A DNA stretch of 64,000 bases from Candidatus Obscuribacter phosphatis (GTDB lineage: Bacteria > Cyanobacteriota > Vampirovibrionia > Obscuribacterales > Obscuribacteraceae), in contig MOYA01000001.1 in the NCBI GenBank assembly GCA_001899315.1, forward strand, positions 124,001 to 188,000. The letters run 5' to 3'. The notes beneath the pieces were generated by a model. The model was not told the DNA's origin. It searched no databases and worked only from the letters and a program-made list of their open reading frames with translations. The translations under genes and the position numbers were made by a program. Positions 34,085 to 42,101 of this stretch are shown here, in pieces (position 1 is the stretch's first letter; each line of letters begins with the position of its first letter).

Positions 34085-35707
34085 ATGGCATTTGAAGAGT
34101 CCGGAAAGCCCAAAGCACCGGAGAAATTAGAAGGTCAAGATAAGGTAGAAGATCCAGCAAAGGCGGCGGCGGAGAGAGGTCTCGCTGAGACAAGAAATTT
34201 AAAGTTGCCTGAGGCAAAGGCTGCTGACCCTGCTGCTAGCGGCTTCCCTTCTGCCGACCAGATCTTTGACGGGCAGAGAAATGGTGAGGGGACTGTGGAC
34301 AAAGCCCAGCCCAAGGCTGAAGCCAAGCCCGGTGACGGAGCAAAGCCTGCCGAAGCTGGCGACAAGCCGGCTGACGGAGCCAAGCCTGCCGAAGCTGGCG
34401 ACAAGCCCGCTGACGGAGCTAAGCCTGTCGAAGCAGGCGACAAGCCGGCTGACGGAGCTAAGCCTGTCGAAGCAGGCGACAAGCCCGCCGATGGAGCCAA
34501 GCCTGTCGAAGCAGGCGACAAGCCCGCCGATGGAGCTAAGCCTGCCGAAGTCGATAAAGATCCTGAGCTGAATGCCGAGCAGAAGAAAGCTCTGGAAGAG
34601 CACATGGCTAAGTTCAAGCAAGATTTGGATGCCAAAAACTTTGATGTTGATGGCATCATGAAGGGCAAAGGTCCGTACCACTCTTTAGAAAAGATGGTAG
34701 CCGAAGGCAAAATTCAGATGAGTCACGATGACATACTGAAAGAGTCTCGCCGTATCGTAAAACGCGATTTGCCCATCAAGGATGAGAAGCATCCTGAGGG
34801 ACGCATGTGGTACTACCAGGGCGAAAAACCGAAGTTCTGGTCTGAACAGGAAATCACCAAGAAAGTAGAGGACGAGCGGGCTTCCTTCAAACAGGGCCTG
34901 ATTAAGGCTGAGGAAGAGCGCAAGGCCCAAGAAGCTAAAGCCGCTGAAGAGGCTCGCGCCAAAGAAGAGGCTGCTAAGCGCCAAGCCGAGGCACTTGCTG
35001 TCGCCGTTGACAGTCATGTTCCGAAAGTTGAGCTTATCGATGGTGCCCAGAAGGCTGCCGGTATGACTGGTGACCCGCAGGCGCTGCGCGACAAGATGAA
35101 AGACGTAGTGACCAAAGGTGTGGCTGGTGGACAGTTGGACCAGTCCGAGCTAGAAAAGCCGATGCCCAAGTTGGCCGCTGTTTATCTGGCAACCGGTGCG
35201 CTCACCGAAGAAGAGCTGAACAAGGGCATCGATGAAATGCAGAAGCGGGCTAAAGAAACCGCTGAAGGGCAAACTCCTCCAGATCTCAGGCAGGTGCTCA
35301 AAGATATCCACAAAGATTCGCCTGAAAAGTTGGCCAGCTTGGAGCAATCGAACAAGTTCTACGATAATCTCAAGCAAGAAGCCGAGAAACAGCGCGCAGC
35401 AGATGATGCAGCCAAGCAAGCCGAAGCAGCTAAGCAAGCTGAAGCAGCCAAGCAAGCCGAAGCAGCTAAGCAAGCTGAAGCAGCCAAGCAAGCCGAAGCA
35501 GCCAAGCAAGCCGAAGCAGCCAAGCAAGCCGAAGCAGCTAAGCAAGCTGAAGCAGCTAAGCAAGCTGAAGCAGCCAAGCAAGCCGAAGCAGCCAGGCAAG
35601 CAGCCGCAGCTAAGCAAGCCGAAGCCGCTAAGCGTGGCGGTCAACCAGATGCTGTGCCGGTGCCGGATGATCAGAGAATCGTGCAGGAGCCAAGAAAACC
35701 GATCTAA
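34085..35707 (+). CDS. Long repeat-rich charged protein, no signal peptide
   Basis: 540 residues from the ATG at 34085, which has AGGAGGT 7-9 bases upstream. There is no signal peptide or membrane segment. An N-terminal disordered part is followed by five tandem 13-residue units of the GDKPADGAKPAEA type (about 92-156). A predicted helical region follows with no family match (about 160-430, YHSLEKMVAEGKIQMSHDD, RMWYYQGEKPKFWSEQE, PMPKLAAVYLATGALTEEE). The C-terminal run is AKQAEA units (about 443-514). The AKQAEA run should form a very long alpha helix. It may be an intracellular scaffold. Strong terminator downstream. Function unknown. Confidence 0.75.
   Translation: MAFEESGKPKAPEKLEGQDKVEDPAKAAAERGLAETRNLKLPEAKAADPAASGFPSADQIFDGQRNGEGTVDKAQPKAEAKPGDGAKPAEAGDKPADGAKPAEAGDKPADGAKPVEAGDKPADGAKPVEAGDKPADGAKPVEAGDKPADGAKPAEVDKDPELNAEQKKALEEHMAKFKQDLDAKNFDVDGIMKGKGPYHSLEKMVAEGKIQMSHDDILKESRRIVKRDLPIKDEKHPEGRMWYYQGEKPKFWSEQEITKKVEDERASFKQGLIKAEEERKAQEAKAAEEARAKEEAAKRQAEALAVAVDSHVPKVELIDGAQKAAGMTGDPQALRDKMKDVVTKGVAGGQLDQSELEKPMPKLAAVYLATGALTEEELNKGIDEMQKRAKETAEGQTPPDLRQVLKDIHKDSPEKLASLEQSNKFYDNLKQEAEKQRAADDAAKQAEAAKQAEAAKQAEAAKQAEAAKQAEAAKQAEAAKQAEAAKQAEAAKQAEAAKQAEAARQAAAAKQAEAAKRGGQPDAVPVPDDQRIVQEPRKPI
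34358..34552 (+). repeat. Five tandem 39-bp units (GDKPADGAKPAEA)
   Basis: In-frame tandem units of 39 bases coding GDKPADGAKPAEA or GDKPADGAKPVEA. They differ mainly at synonymous sites and at an Ala/Val codon. A partial unit precedes them. Confidence 0.9.
35411..35626 (+). repeat. Twelve tandem 18-bp units (AKQAEA)
   Basis: Ten perfect AKQAEA units plus two diverged ones. Two DNA variants occur, differing at two linked synonymous sites (GCC...GCC or GCT...GCT), in the order C T C T C C C T T C. This shows recent duplication of single and paired units. Confidence 0.92.
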
Positions 35708-35745
35708 AAAAATCGCAATAGTGAACAGTTCGTTTTGGTTTATCG

Positions 35746-35775
35746 AGAGGGCACCAGCGGTGGTGCCCTCTTTGT
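35746..35775 (+). terminator. Intrinsic terminator
   Basis: Perfect 11-bp stem AGAGGGCACCA (35746-35756) with TGGTGCCCTCT (35761-35771), tetraloop GCGG, then TTGTTGTT. Confidence 0.92.
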
Positions 35776-35815
35776 TGTTCACACTTTGTTCAGACGTACC
35801 TGCTAATATAGGCAA

Positions 35816-36514
35816 ATGAAAAATATCAGAGATGCCAATATTGCCCGATTTAGCATATTTTTGGCTGACCACAAAGTTGCGCTTAAATTTGCTGTTGCCA
35901 CTCTGGGGCTCTTTTTGACCATTGCCCTGGGCTCAGACTTTGTTAGGGCTCAACCAGCCGCATCCGGCAAAAGTATTTCAGCTGGTCAAACTAAAGGGGC
36001 TGGCAGTAAAGTGGTGGTGAAAGAAATCTTGGTGGGTAAGCTCAAATACGTAGTTGGTGAACTGCGTATGCCAATTGCACCGGCTAAGGTCTGGGATAAG
36101 ATCAGTGATTATGAGAATGCCACTGCAATCTTTGCCAATTTGAAAAAGTGCGAGGTCAAGTCAGCGCAGGGCGCAACCAAGCTGGTTCGGCAGGTGGTAA
36201 AGCCCGGCTATTTTCCCTTCACCTTTGACTATACGGTCAAGATAAGCGAGAACCCCGTAAGCGGAATGAGCTGGACCAGAGTTTCCGGTTCATTGCGTGA
36301 ATTCAAGGGATTCTGGAAGATTGTGCCGGTCAATGCTTCGGGGCAAGAGGTTGCGTTAGATGAAGCTGTTGAAAGTTTGGTAAGTTATGGCGTTCATATG
36401 GATGCCGGCATTCTTATACCCGGTTGGCTGTTGGAAAAGAGCTTGAAGAGCTATATGCCGGAGGTGCTAAACTCATTGAGCGCCGCCCTTGAGGTAAAAC
36501 CTCGGGCACTCTAA
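35816..36514 (+). CDS. Exported SRPBCC (START-like) domain protein
   Basis: 232 residues. N-terminal signal or anchor segment (VALKFAVATLGLFLTIALG). The SRPBCC domain spans about 85-225: MPIAPAKVWDKISDYENAT, LKKCEVKSAQGATKLVRQ, a GYFPFTFDYTVKISE strand pair, GFWKIVPVN, and the C-terminal helix (LEKSLKSYMPEVLNSLSAAL) that closes the cavity. It probably binds a hydrophobic ligand in the periplasm. Related cyanobacterial proteins act on lipids or are of unknown role. It may be co-transcribed with the PGQQ-repeat protein 23 bases downstream. Confidence 0.8.
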   Translation: MKNIRDANIARFSIFLADHKVALKFAVATLGLFLTIALGSDFVRAQPAASGKSISAGQTKGAGSKVVVKEILVGKLKYVVGELRMPIAPAKVWDKISDYENATAIFANLKKCEVKSAQGATKLVRQVVKPGYFPFTFDYTVKISENPVSGMSWTRVSGSLREFKGFWKIVPVNASGQEVALDEAVESLVSYGVHMDAGILIPGWLLEKSLKSYMPEVLNSLSAALEVKPRAL

Positions 36515-36537
36515 TAAAGCCACATTTGGGTACGACC

Positions 36538-37515
36538 ATGCTGAATATTTTTGATAAAGCTCAGGCAGTGAAAGTCGCTGTTCTTCTTTCTTTTGCCGCT
36601 TTAGTTTCATTTGCTGAGGTTTCTGCTTCTCGGGGTGATCAGCTGGACCGCTCTACTAACAAGTTTGTTGATGCAGTGAGGGTTAATCTCACCATGCAGG
36701 GGGCTTGGCCGCCTCCCACCGGCTCTCAACAGTTTCAGCTTTGCCAGGCTCTAGAGGTCTTTTCTCGAGCGGCTAGAGAGACGCCCGATCTCAGAAGTCA
36801 AAGCGGAAGCCCCAGCGAACGTTTCTTAGCAGTGCAGCGGTTGCAGTCGGCGGCAGCTTCGGTCGATTCTCTGATTGGCAGCTGCAATCTCACTACCGCT
36901 CTGCCGGCTTGGATGGAAGTGAAGAATCAGCTCAATTCGCTCACCGCCTTGAACGGTGCCGCTACCAGCTATGGATACAACTATAATTCGGGTTTTCCTG
37001 GCCAAATGCCCGGTCAGCAGTTAATGCCTGGTCAACAAATATTCCCTGGTCAGCAATTTATACCAAGTCAGCAATATATGCCCGGTCAGACTTTTATTCC
37101 TGGCGCCTACTATCCTGGCTTTAATCAGCAGATTGGCGGCTCACCCTATGACGCCAATAATTTTTTCAATTCCTCCTTTATTGGTGCAGCGCAAGCCCTA
37201 GAGAGCGATTTAAATGGCTTTGTTTCGGTATTTCAAAAGAGTCTTGGTGCTGGAGGTTTGACTGCCACCGATCCCAATTTGATTATGAATTGCGGAGGTT
37301 CGCTTACACTCTTGCAAAATACGGTCAAGACAAATGTGCGAGCCCTCAAGTCTTCTAATAATTTTGCCACTAGGCAAGTTCATCTCAATCAAATTCTTGC
37401 CGCCAGTGATCGCTTCGAAAGTGCTATGACAGCGGCTTCTCCTTCCTTGGTCATACAGATGCGCTGGAATCAGTATAAACAAAGACTTTCTAGTCTGATT
37501 CAAACCAATAGATAG
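36538..37515 (+). CDS. Exported protein with PGQQ repeats
   Basis: 325 residues from the ATG at 36538; an upstream in-frame TTG at 36526 is less likely. Signal peptide (VKVAVLLSFAALVSFAEVSA). Two helical segments flank a Pro/Gly/Gln/Tyr-rich middle (about 150-195) with repeated PGQQ-type units (MPGQQLMPGQQIFPGQQ). The flanking helices have similar content (QFQLCQALEVFSRAA, ILAASDRFESAMTAA) and may be related. Disulphides are possible (Cys near C67, C117 and C256). The family is not recognised. The repeat is of the kind found in surface or matrix proteins. Confidence 0.7.
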   Translation: MLNIFDKAQAVKVAVLLSFAALVSFAEVSASRGDQLDRSTNKFVDAVRVNLTMQGAWPPPTGSQQFQLCQALEVFSRAARETPDLRSQSGSPSERFLAVQRLQSAAASVDSLIGSCNLTTALPAWMEVKNQLNSLTALNGAATSYGYNYNSGFPGQMPGQQLMPGQQIFPGQQFIPSQQYMPGQTFIPGAYYPGFNQQIGGSPYDANNFFNSSFIGAAQALESDLNGFVSVFQKSLGAGGLTATDPNLIMNCGGSLTLLQNTVKTNVRALKSSNNFATRQVHLNQILAASDRFESAMTAASPSLVIQMRWNQYKQRLSSLIQTNR

Positions 37516-37531
37516 GATCGACAGGCGCTCA

Positions 37532-38941
37532 TCAGGGAGTACCTGTCTGTCCCCGATTTTCAGGTTCTGCTTTTTCTGGTCTAGGCTCTTGAGCTGATTT
37601 TGGAGTTGTCTCTGATTTTTGTGTGGCCCTTGAAGCGGGATCGGGTTCTTTTTGAGATGACGGCTCTGTTTGAGATGACGGATCTGTTTGTGCGGCCCTT
37701 GAAGCAGGAGCGGGTTCTTTTTGCGATGACGGCTCTGTTTGCGATGACGGCTCTGTTTGAGGGGCTACAGCTGCCGCCCCCTCCTCCGTCAGCGGCTCGA
37801 CTTCGGTGATTTCTTGGGCGGCAATCAACCGCACCCGCAATTTGATTTTCAACGAAGTTTCTTTCTCTAGAAAATTTTGCACCAGAGCAACTTGTTTGGG
37901 TTTGATTGCATCAGGTTTGCCCACCACTGTGACCAAGACCCGCACCGGTTGTTTGAAGCGAAGCACTTCTACCTTCTCTAGGCGCAAGCTTCTAAATGTC
38001 TGGGTGCGTTCCATCAAAATGTTGCTTATTTTGCCGCTCAGTATATTCTCTAATATCAACTCTCTCATGCTGAAACCGAGAGGCACAAGCAGAGTCGTTA
38101 CAGCCAGCGCGGCAGTGAAGAGTCCTTGGTGTGCCGTCTTAGTCGTTGGCTTCACCCCAAGCAAATAAAAAACAACCGTGCCGGCAAAAGTGATGCCGAT
38201 AAGATTGGTGGCATAGAGCAAAGCGGCTCCCTGCCAGATGTTATCCAGGTTGCGGTTTAGTCCGATGCCGACACAACTGAGAGGCGGCACTAAAGCTACG
38301 GCAATTGAAACACCGGCGAGCGAGTCGGCAAGATTTCTTTTAGACTGGCAATATGCGCCAATGGCGCCGGCTGCCATGGCTACGCCTAGGTCTAAAAGAG
38401 TTGGTTTTGTGCGCCCCATAATTTCGCCGGTCATCTCCAACTGCGGCATAAGGGCGGCGATACAATAGGCAAGAGTAAGTGCCAGGGCTGTTCCTAGTGC
38501 AAGAGTCAGCAGTGCTTCTTTGATTTTTTGAGCGTCTCCGGTCAGGCAAAAAAGTGAAAGGGCTGAGAGTGGCCGCATCAAAGGTGCCACAATCATGGCT
38601 CCGATTATTACTGCCGGGCTGTTTTGAAAGAGCCCAAGGCAAGCGATAACTGTTGCCGCCGCCAAAAGGGCCATAAAATCTCTTGAGAAAATGCCGTTTT
38701 CAGCCAGCCGAATAACTAGATCTTCACTTATTTCAAGCGCCTTTTCTGTGGGTTTGGCTTGGCTGCTTTGCTCTCTTTCACTTTCAGACAAAAGCGTTCT
38801 TCCTTCCGGTCTTTCCCTAAAATTACACTCACTATTGTGCTTGCTATTTTTCGCCAGCAAGCTTAGAGCCTTTTCACAGGATAGCCTAAGTCGCCACCGC
38901 GCTTGAAAATTTGTCTCAAGTGGGGCGCTTCTTTGCAACAA
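37532..38941 (-). CDS. DUF389 membrane protein with repetitive C-terminal tail
   Basis: 469 residues from a TTG; there is no ATG near the start, so the exact start is unsure. The DUF389 region (about 75-275) carries GLFQNSPAVIIGAMIVAPLM, LDLGVAMAAGAIGAYCQSKR, and ALVPPLSCVGIGLNR, with about six membrane helices. A soluble part follows (VRVLVTVVGKPDAIKPKQV). The final 80 residues are repeats of TEPSSQTEPSSQKEP and PASRA. The DUF389 function is unknown; transport is likely but unproven. Convergent with the PGQQ-repeat gene (16 bases between stops). Confidence 0.88.
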   Translation of the reverse strand: MLQRSAPLETNFQARWRLRLSCEKALSLLAKNSKHNSECNFRERPEGRTLLSESEREQSSQAKPTEKALEISEDLVIRLAENGIFSRDFMALLAAATVIACLGLFQNSPAVIIGAMIVAPLMRPLSALSLFCLTGDAQKIKEALLTLALGTALALTLAYCIAALMPQLEMTGEIMGRTKPTLLDLGVAMAAGAIGAYCQSKRNLADSLAGVSIAVALVPPLSCVGIGLNRNLDNIWQGAALLYATNLIGITFAGTVVFYLLGVKPTTKTAHQGLFTAALAVTTLLVPLGFSMRELILENILSGKISNILMERTQTFRSLRLEKVEVLRFKQPVRVLVTVVGKPDAIKPKQVALVQNFLEKETSLKIKLRVRLIAAQEITEVEPLTEEGAAAVAPQTEPSSQTEPSSQKEPAPASRAAQTDPSSQTEPSSQKEPDPASRATQKSETTPKSAQEPRPEKAEPENRGQTGTP

Positions 38942-39084
38942 TAGATGTCAGGTGAAGGCTCGCAAATACCGACAGAAAGCTAAATATGGAAGAAGTTACA
39001 CTTTTTAATTGATATCATTTACACATTCGCAATGTTTCTGCGGCAGGGGCTAAAAGGTCCCTCCGTCGTTTGAAGGAGCGTTTT

Positions 39085-40386
39085 ATGGTGATGGCTGAGA
39101 CAAAAAACAAAAACCAGGCCTATCTGGAAATGGACGATAAGTACGTCAATCCGGTTCTATCAAGGTCTGCACGAATCGTGGCTGAAAGAGCCAGCGGTTC
39201 TTACATCTATGATATGAACGGTGACGCTTACCTCGACCTTAGTACAGGTATTGCCGTCAATTCGGTTGGTCATTGCCATCCGAAAGTGGTTGCTGCTGCT
39301 AAAGCTCAGCTTGATGAGTTGATGCACACATCGGTCACCGTTCATCACAAGCGCTATATCGAGCTTTCCAAAAAGCTGACTGAAATAGCACCGTCCAAGC
39401 GTCTTGATTCGGTCTTCTTGACCAATTCAGGCGCCGAAGCTGTGGAAGGCGCCATGAAAATGGCTCGCTATGTGACCGGACGTCCGGCAATCATCAACTT
39501 CCGCGGTTCTTTCCACGGGCGCACCATGTTCACCACTGCCCTGACGACAAGCAAACTCTATTACCGCGAAAAATATGAGCCGCTACCAGGTTCTATTCAC
39601 ACAGCTCTCTTCCCTTATGAGTACAGAAGCCATTTCCGCGGTCAGCCCGAGAAAGTCGTCGATGAAGTGTTCGAAAACATCGACATGCTCTTCCACCAGT
39701 TTGTTCATCCCGAACAAGTGGCTTGCTTCTTGGTGGAACCAATTCAAGGCGAAGGCGGTTATATCGTTCCGCCGCAGGGCTTCTTGCCTCGTCTTAGAGA
39801 ACTGGCTGACAAGCATGGCATCATGCTCGTCATCGACGAAGTGCAGTCTGGTTTTGCCCGCACCGGCAAAATGTTTGCTATCGAGCATGAAGGGGTTGAG
39901 CCCGACATTATGCTCATGGCTAAAGCAATTGCAGGCGGCTTGCCGCTGGCTGCCTTCATCTCTAGAAGCGATTTGACCCATAAATGGCCTGCTGGTAGAC
40001 ATGGCTCCACATTTGGTGGCAACCCTGTTTCTTGCGCTGCCGCTCTTGCCACTATCGAAGTCATGCAAGAAGAGAAGCTTTGTGAGAGAGCACACAAGCT
40101 AGGTGAGATGATGATGAGTCGCCTCAAGGCTTTTGCCAAAGGCAAAGACTATATCGGTGAAGTTCGCGGTCGCGGTCTGATGATCGGTATCGAGTTCAAC
40201 GATAAAGACGGTGGACCGTCTAAAGAGTTAGCCGACAAAGTGGCCGAGCGCTGCTTTGAGCATAAGATGATCGTTCTTACCTGCGGCAACGCCGGTCAAG
40301 TAATTCGTCTCATTCCGCCTCTGACTATGTCGGATAGCGAAGCTGAAAAGGCTCTGGAAATTCTCGAGAAAAGCATGACATTTTAG
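39085..40386 (+). CDS. Class III aminotransferase (4-aminobutyrate/5-aminovalerate type)
   Basis: 433 residues from the ATG at 39085 (AAGGAG 7-10 bases before). Fold-I, class III PLP enzyme with GSYIYDMNGDAYLDLSTGIA, VFLTNSGAEAVEGAMKMAR, FHGRTMFTTALT, LVIDEVQSGFARTG and the cofactor Lys in IMLMAKAIAGGLPLAAF. The GHCHPKVV and HGSTFGGNPVSC segments match GabT/DavT and acetylornithine relatives. Followed by an aldehyde dehydrogenase and an acyl-CoA dehydrogenase, so GABA or 5-aminovalerate is a plausible amino donor. No arginine-pathway genes are near, which argues against ArgD. Confidence 0.9.
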   Translation: MVMAETKNKNQAYLEMDDKYVNPVLSRSARIVAERASGSYIYDMNGDAYLDLSTGIAVNSVGHCHPKVVAAAKAQLDELMHTSVTVHHKRYIELSKKLTEIAPSKRLDSVFLTNSGAEAVEGAMKMARYVTGRPAIINFRGSFHGRTMFTTALTTSKLYYREKYEPLPGSIHTALFPYEYRSHFRGQPEKVVDEVFENIDMLFHQFVHPEQVACFLVEPIQGEGGYIVPPQGFLPRLRELADKHGIMLVIDEVQSGFARTGKMFAIEHEGVEPDIMLMAKAIAGGLPLAAFISRSDLTHKWPAGRHGSTFGGNPVSCAAALATIEVMQEEKLCERAHKLGEMMMSRLKAFAKGKDYIGEVRGRGLMIGIEFNDKDGGPSKELADKVAERCFEHKMIVLTCGNAGQVIRLIPPLTMSDSEAEKALEILEKSMTF

Positions 40387-40503
40387 TTCAGGTTCTCTCT
40401 AGAGAACTAAAACTAAAGTGTCGAAGTCGTTGGTATTTACTGGTAATTTACCGGCTGGCAAAAGACCGGCTGGCAAGCAACCGAATAGAATCGGGAGAGA
40501 AAA

Positions 40504-42060
40504 ATGAGTACACAAACCAAAGCGCCTGAGGCAGCCACTGCCAATGGCGGCAAGCCCCAGACCTACGGCAACTATATCAATGGTCGCCAGGTTAAGTCGG
40601 AAAGCGGCGAAACTTTCGCCAGTTACAATCCGGCCAACCGTGATGAAGTAATCGGTTACTTCGCTTCCTCCACTGCTAATGATGTGAAGGCTGCCGTTGA
40701 TGCTGCCGCCAAGGCTTTCCCTGTGTGGAAGGCTACTCCCGCTCCGCACCGCGCTGAGATCATTCTCAAAGCCGCGCACTTGCTTGAGACCAGAAAAGAA
40801 GAACTGGCTCACACAATGGTGCGCGAAATGGGCAAAGTCTTGAAAGAAGCTAGAGGCGATGTGCAAGAAGCCATCGATATGGCTAAGTTCATGGCTGGTG
40901 AAGGTCGCCGTTTGGTTGGTCAGACCGTGCCTTCCGAATTGCCCAACAAGTTCGCTATGGCTGTTCGCCAGCCCATCGGTGTAGTTGGTCTCATCACTCC
41001 CTGGAATTTCCCGATTGCCATCCCCAGCTGGAAGACTCTTCCGGCTCTGGTTGCCGGCAACACCGTGGTGATCAAGCCTGCCACCGATACGCCGCTTTGT
41101 GCTTTGATGTTCGTTGAAATTCTCAACGAAGCCGGTTTGCCTCCGGGTGTGCTCAACCTGGTTACCGGCTCTGGTTCGAAAGTGGGCATGGCACTGGTGG
41201 AAGATCCTAGGGTTCGTGCTGTTTCTCTCACCGGTTCTACCGAAGTCGGCCGCAGAGTGGCTGGACGTTGCGGCGAACTGATGAAGAAAATATCTTGCGA
41301 ATTGGGTGGCAAAAACGCCATCTGTGTAATGGAAGATGCCAATCTGGAACTGGCTCTCGAAGGCGCTCTCTGGGGTGCATTCGGTACTGCCGGTCAGCGT
41401 TGCACCGCAGCCAGCCGTGTCATCGTGCACCGTTCACGTTATGAAGAGTTCTGCAAAGCTTTCAAGGCTCGCACCGAAGCTCTCAAGATTGGCTATGGTC
41501 TAGATGAAACCAATGAAGTCGGACCGGTGGTCAATCAAGGTCAGCTCGACACAGTCAAAGAGTATGTGGAAATTGGTAAGAAAGAAGGCGCCAAGCTGCT
41601 TTGCGGCGGTAATGCTCTCACTACCGGTGATCATGCTAAAGGTTTCTTCCACGAGCCGACAGTGTTCTGCGATGTGAAGCCGACCATGCGTATTGCCCAA
41701 GAAGAAATCTTTGGACCAGTAACCGCAATCATACCGGTCGATAGCTTTGAAGAAGCCATTGAAGTGGCTAACGGCACTCAATATGGTCTTTCTCTTTCGA
41801 TGTACACCCAAGACGTCAATCGTGCTTTCAAAGCCATTGAAGAGCTTGAGTCAGGCATTGTTTATATCAACGCTCCCACAATCGGCGCTGAGATTCAGCT
41901 TCCTTTCGGCGGCGTCAAGCAGACCGGCAACGGTCATAGAGAAGCAGGTTCTGCTGCTATCGACTATTTCACCGAGTGGAAATCGATATATGTAGACTAC
42001 TCCGGCCGTCTACAGAAAGCTCAGATCGACACCGATGAACTGACCGGCAAAGTTAACTAA
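40504..42060 (+). CDS. NAD(P)-dependent aldehyde dehydrogenase
   Basis: 518 residues. ALDH family with the catalytic Cys in GTAGQRCTAASRVIVH, the general-base Glu in KISCELGGKNAICV, the Rossmann segment TGSTEVGRRVAG and VVGLITPWNFPIAIPSWK. It is likely to oxidise a semialdehyde such as succinate or glutarate semialdehyde from the aminotransferase upstream. The exact aldehyde cannot be fixed. Ribosome-binding site GGGAGAG. The 117-base gap to the aminotransferase has a direct repeat CCGGCTGGCAA twice (40451-40461 and 40466-40476). Followed 41 bases later by the acyl-CoA dehydrogenase. Confidence 0.9.
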   Translation: MSTQTKAPEAATANGGKPQTYGNYINGRQVKSESGETFASYNPANRDEVIGYFASSTANDVKAAVDAAAKAFPVWKATPAPHRAEIILKAAHLLETRKEELAHTMVREMGKVLKEARGDVQEAIDMAKFMAGEGRRLVGQTVPSELPNKFAMAVRQPIGVVGLITPWNFPIAIPSWKTLPALVAGNTVVIKPATDTPLCALMFVEILNEAGLPPGVLNLVTGSGSKVGMALVEDPRVRAVSLTGSTEVGRRVAGRCGELMKKISCELGGKNAICVMEDANLELALEGALWGAFGTAGQRCTAASRVIVHRSRYEEFCKAFKARTEALKIGYGLDETNEVGPVVNQGQLDTVKEYVEIGKKEGAKLLCGGNALTTGDHAKGFFHEPTVFCDVKPTMRIAQEEIFGPVTAIIPVDSFEEAIEVANGTQYGLSLSMYTQDVNRAFKAIEELESGIVYINAPTIGAEIQLPFGGVKQTGNGHREAGSAAIDYFTEWKSIYVDYSGRLQKAQIDTDELTGKVN

Positions 42061-42101
42061 CCAAAACTCATTGCACCAATACACTATTTGGAGAAACGAA
42101 A

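Noticed and set aside
35411-35626. Possible CRISPR-like array
   Set aside because: Units are contiguous 18-bp codon-phased repeats with no spacers, inside an open frame; no cas genes are present.
35150-35872. Cys/Leu/Gly-rich ORF antisense to the AKQAEA repeat
   Set aside because: The repetitive product (CFGLLG units) is the reverse reading of the Ala/Gln/Lys repeat and has no independent start signal.
40399-41430. 343-residue ORF antisense to the aldehyde dehydrogenase
   Set aside because: It lies opposite a strongly conserved gene, has no ribosome-binding site and shows no recognisable protein features; it is a codon-bias shadow.
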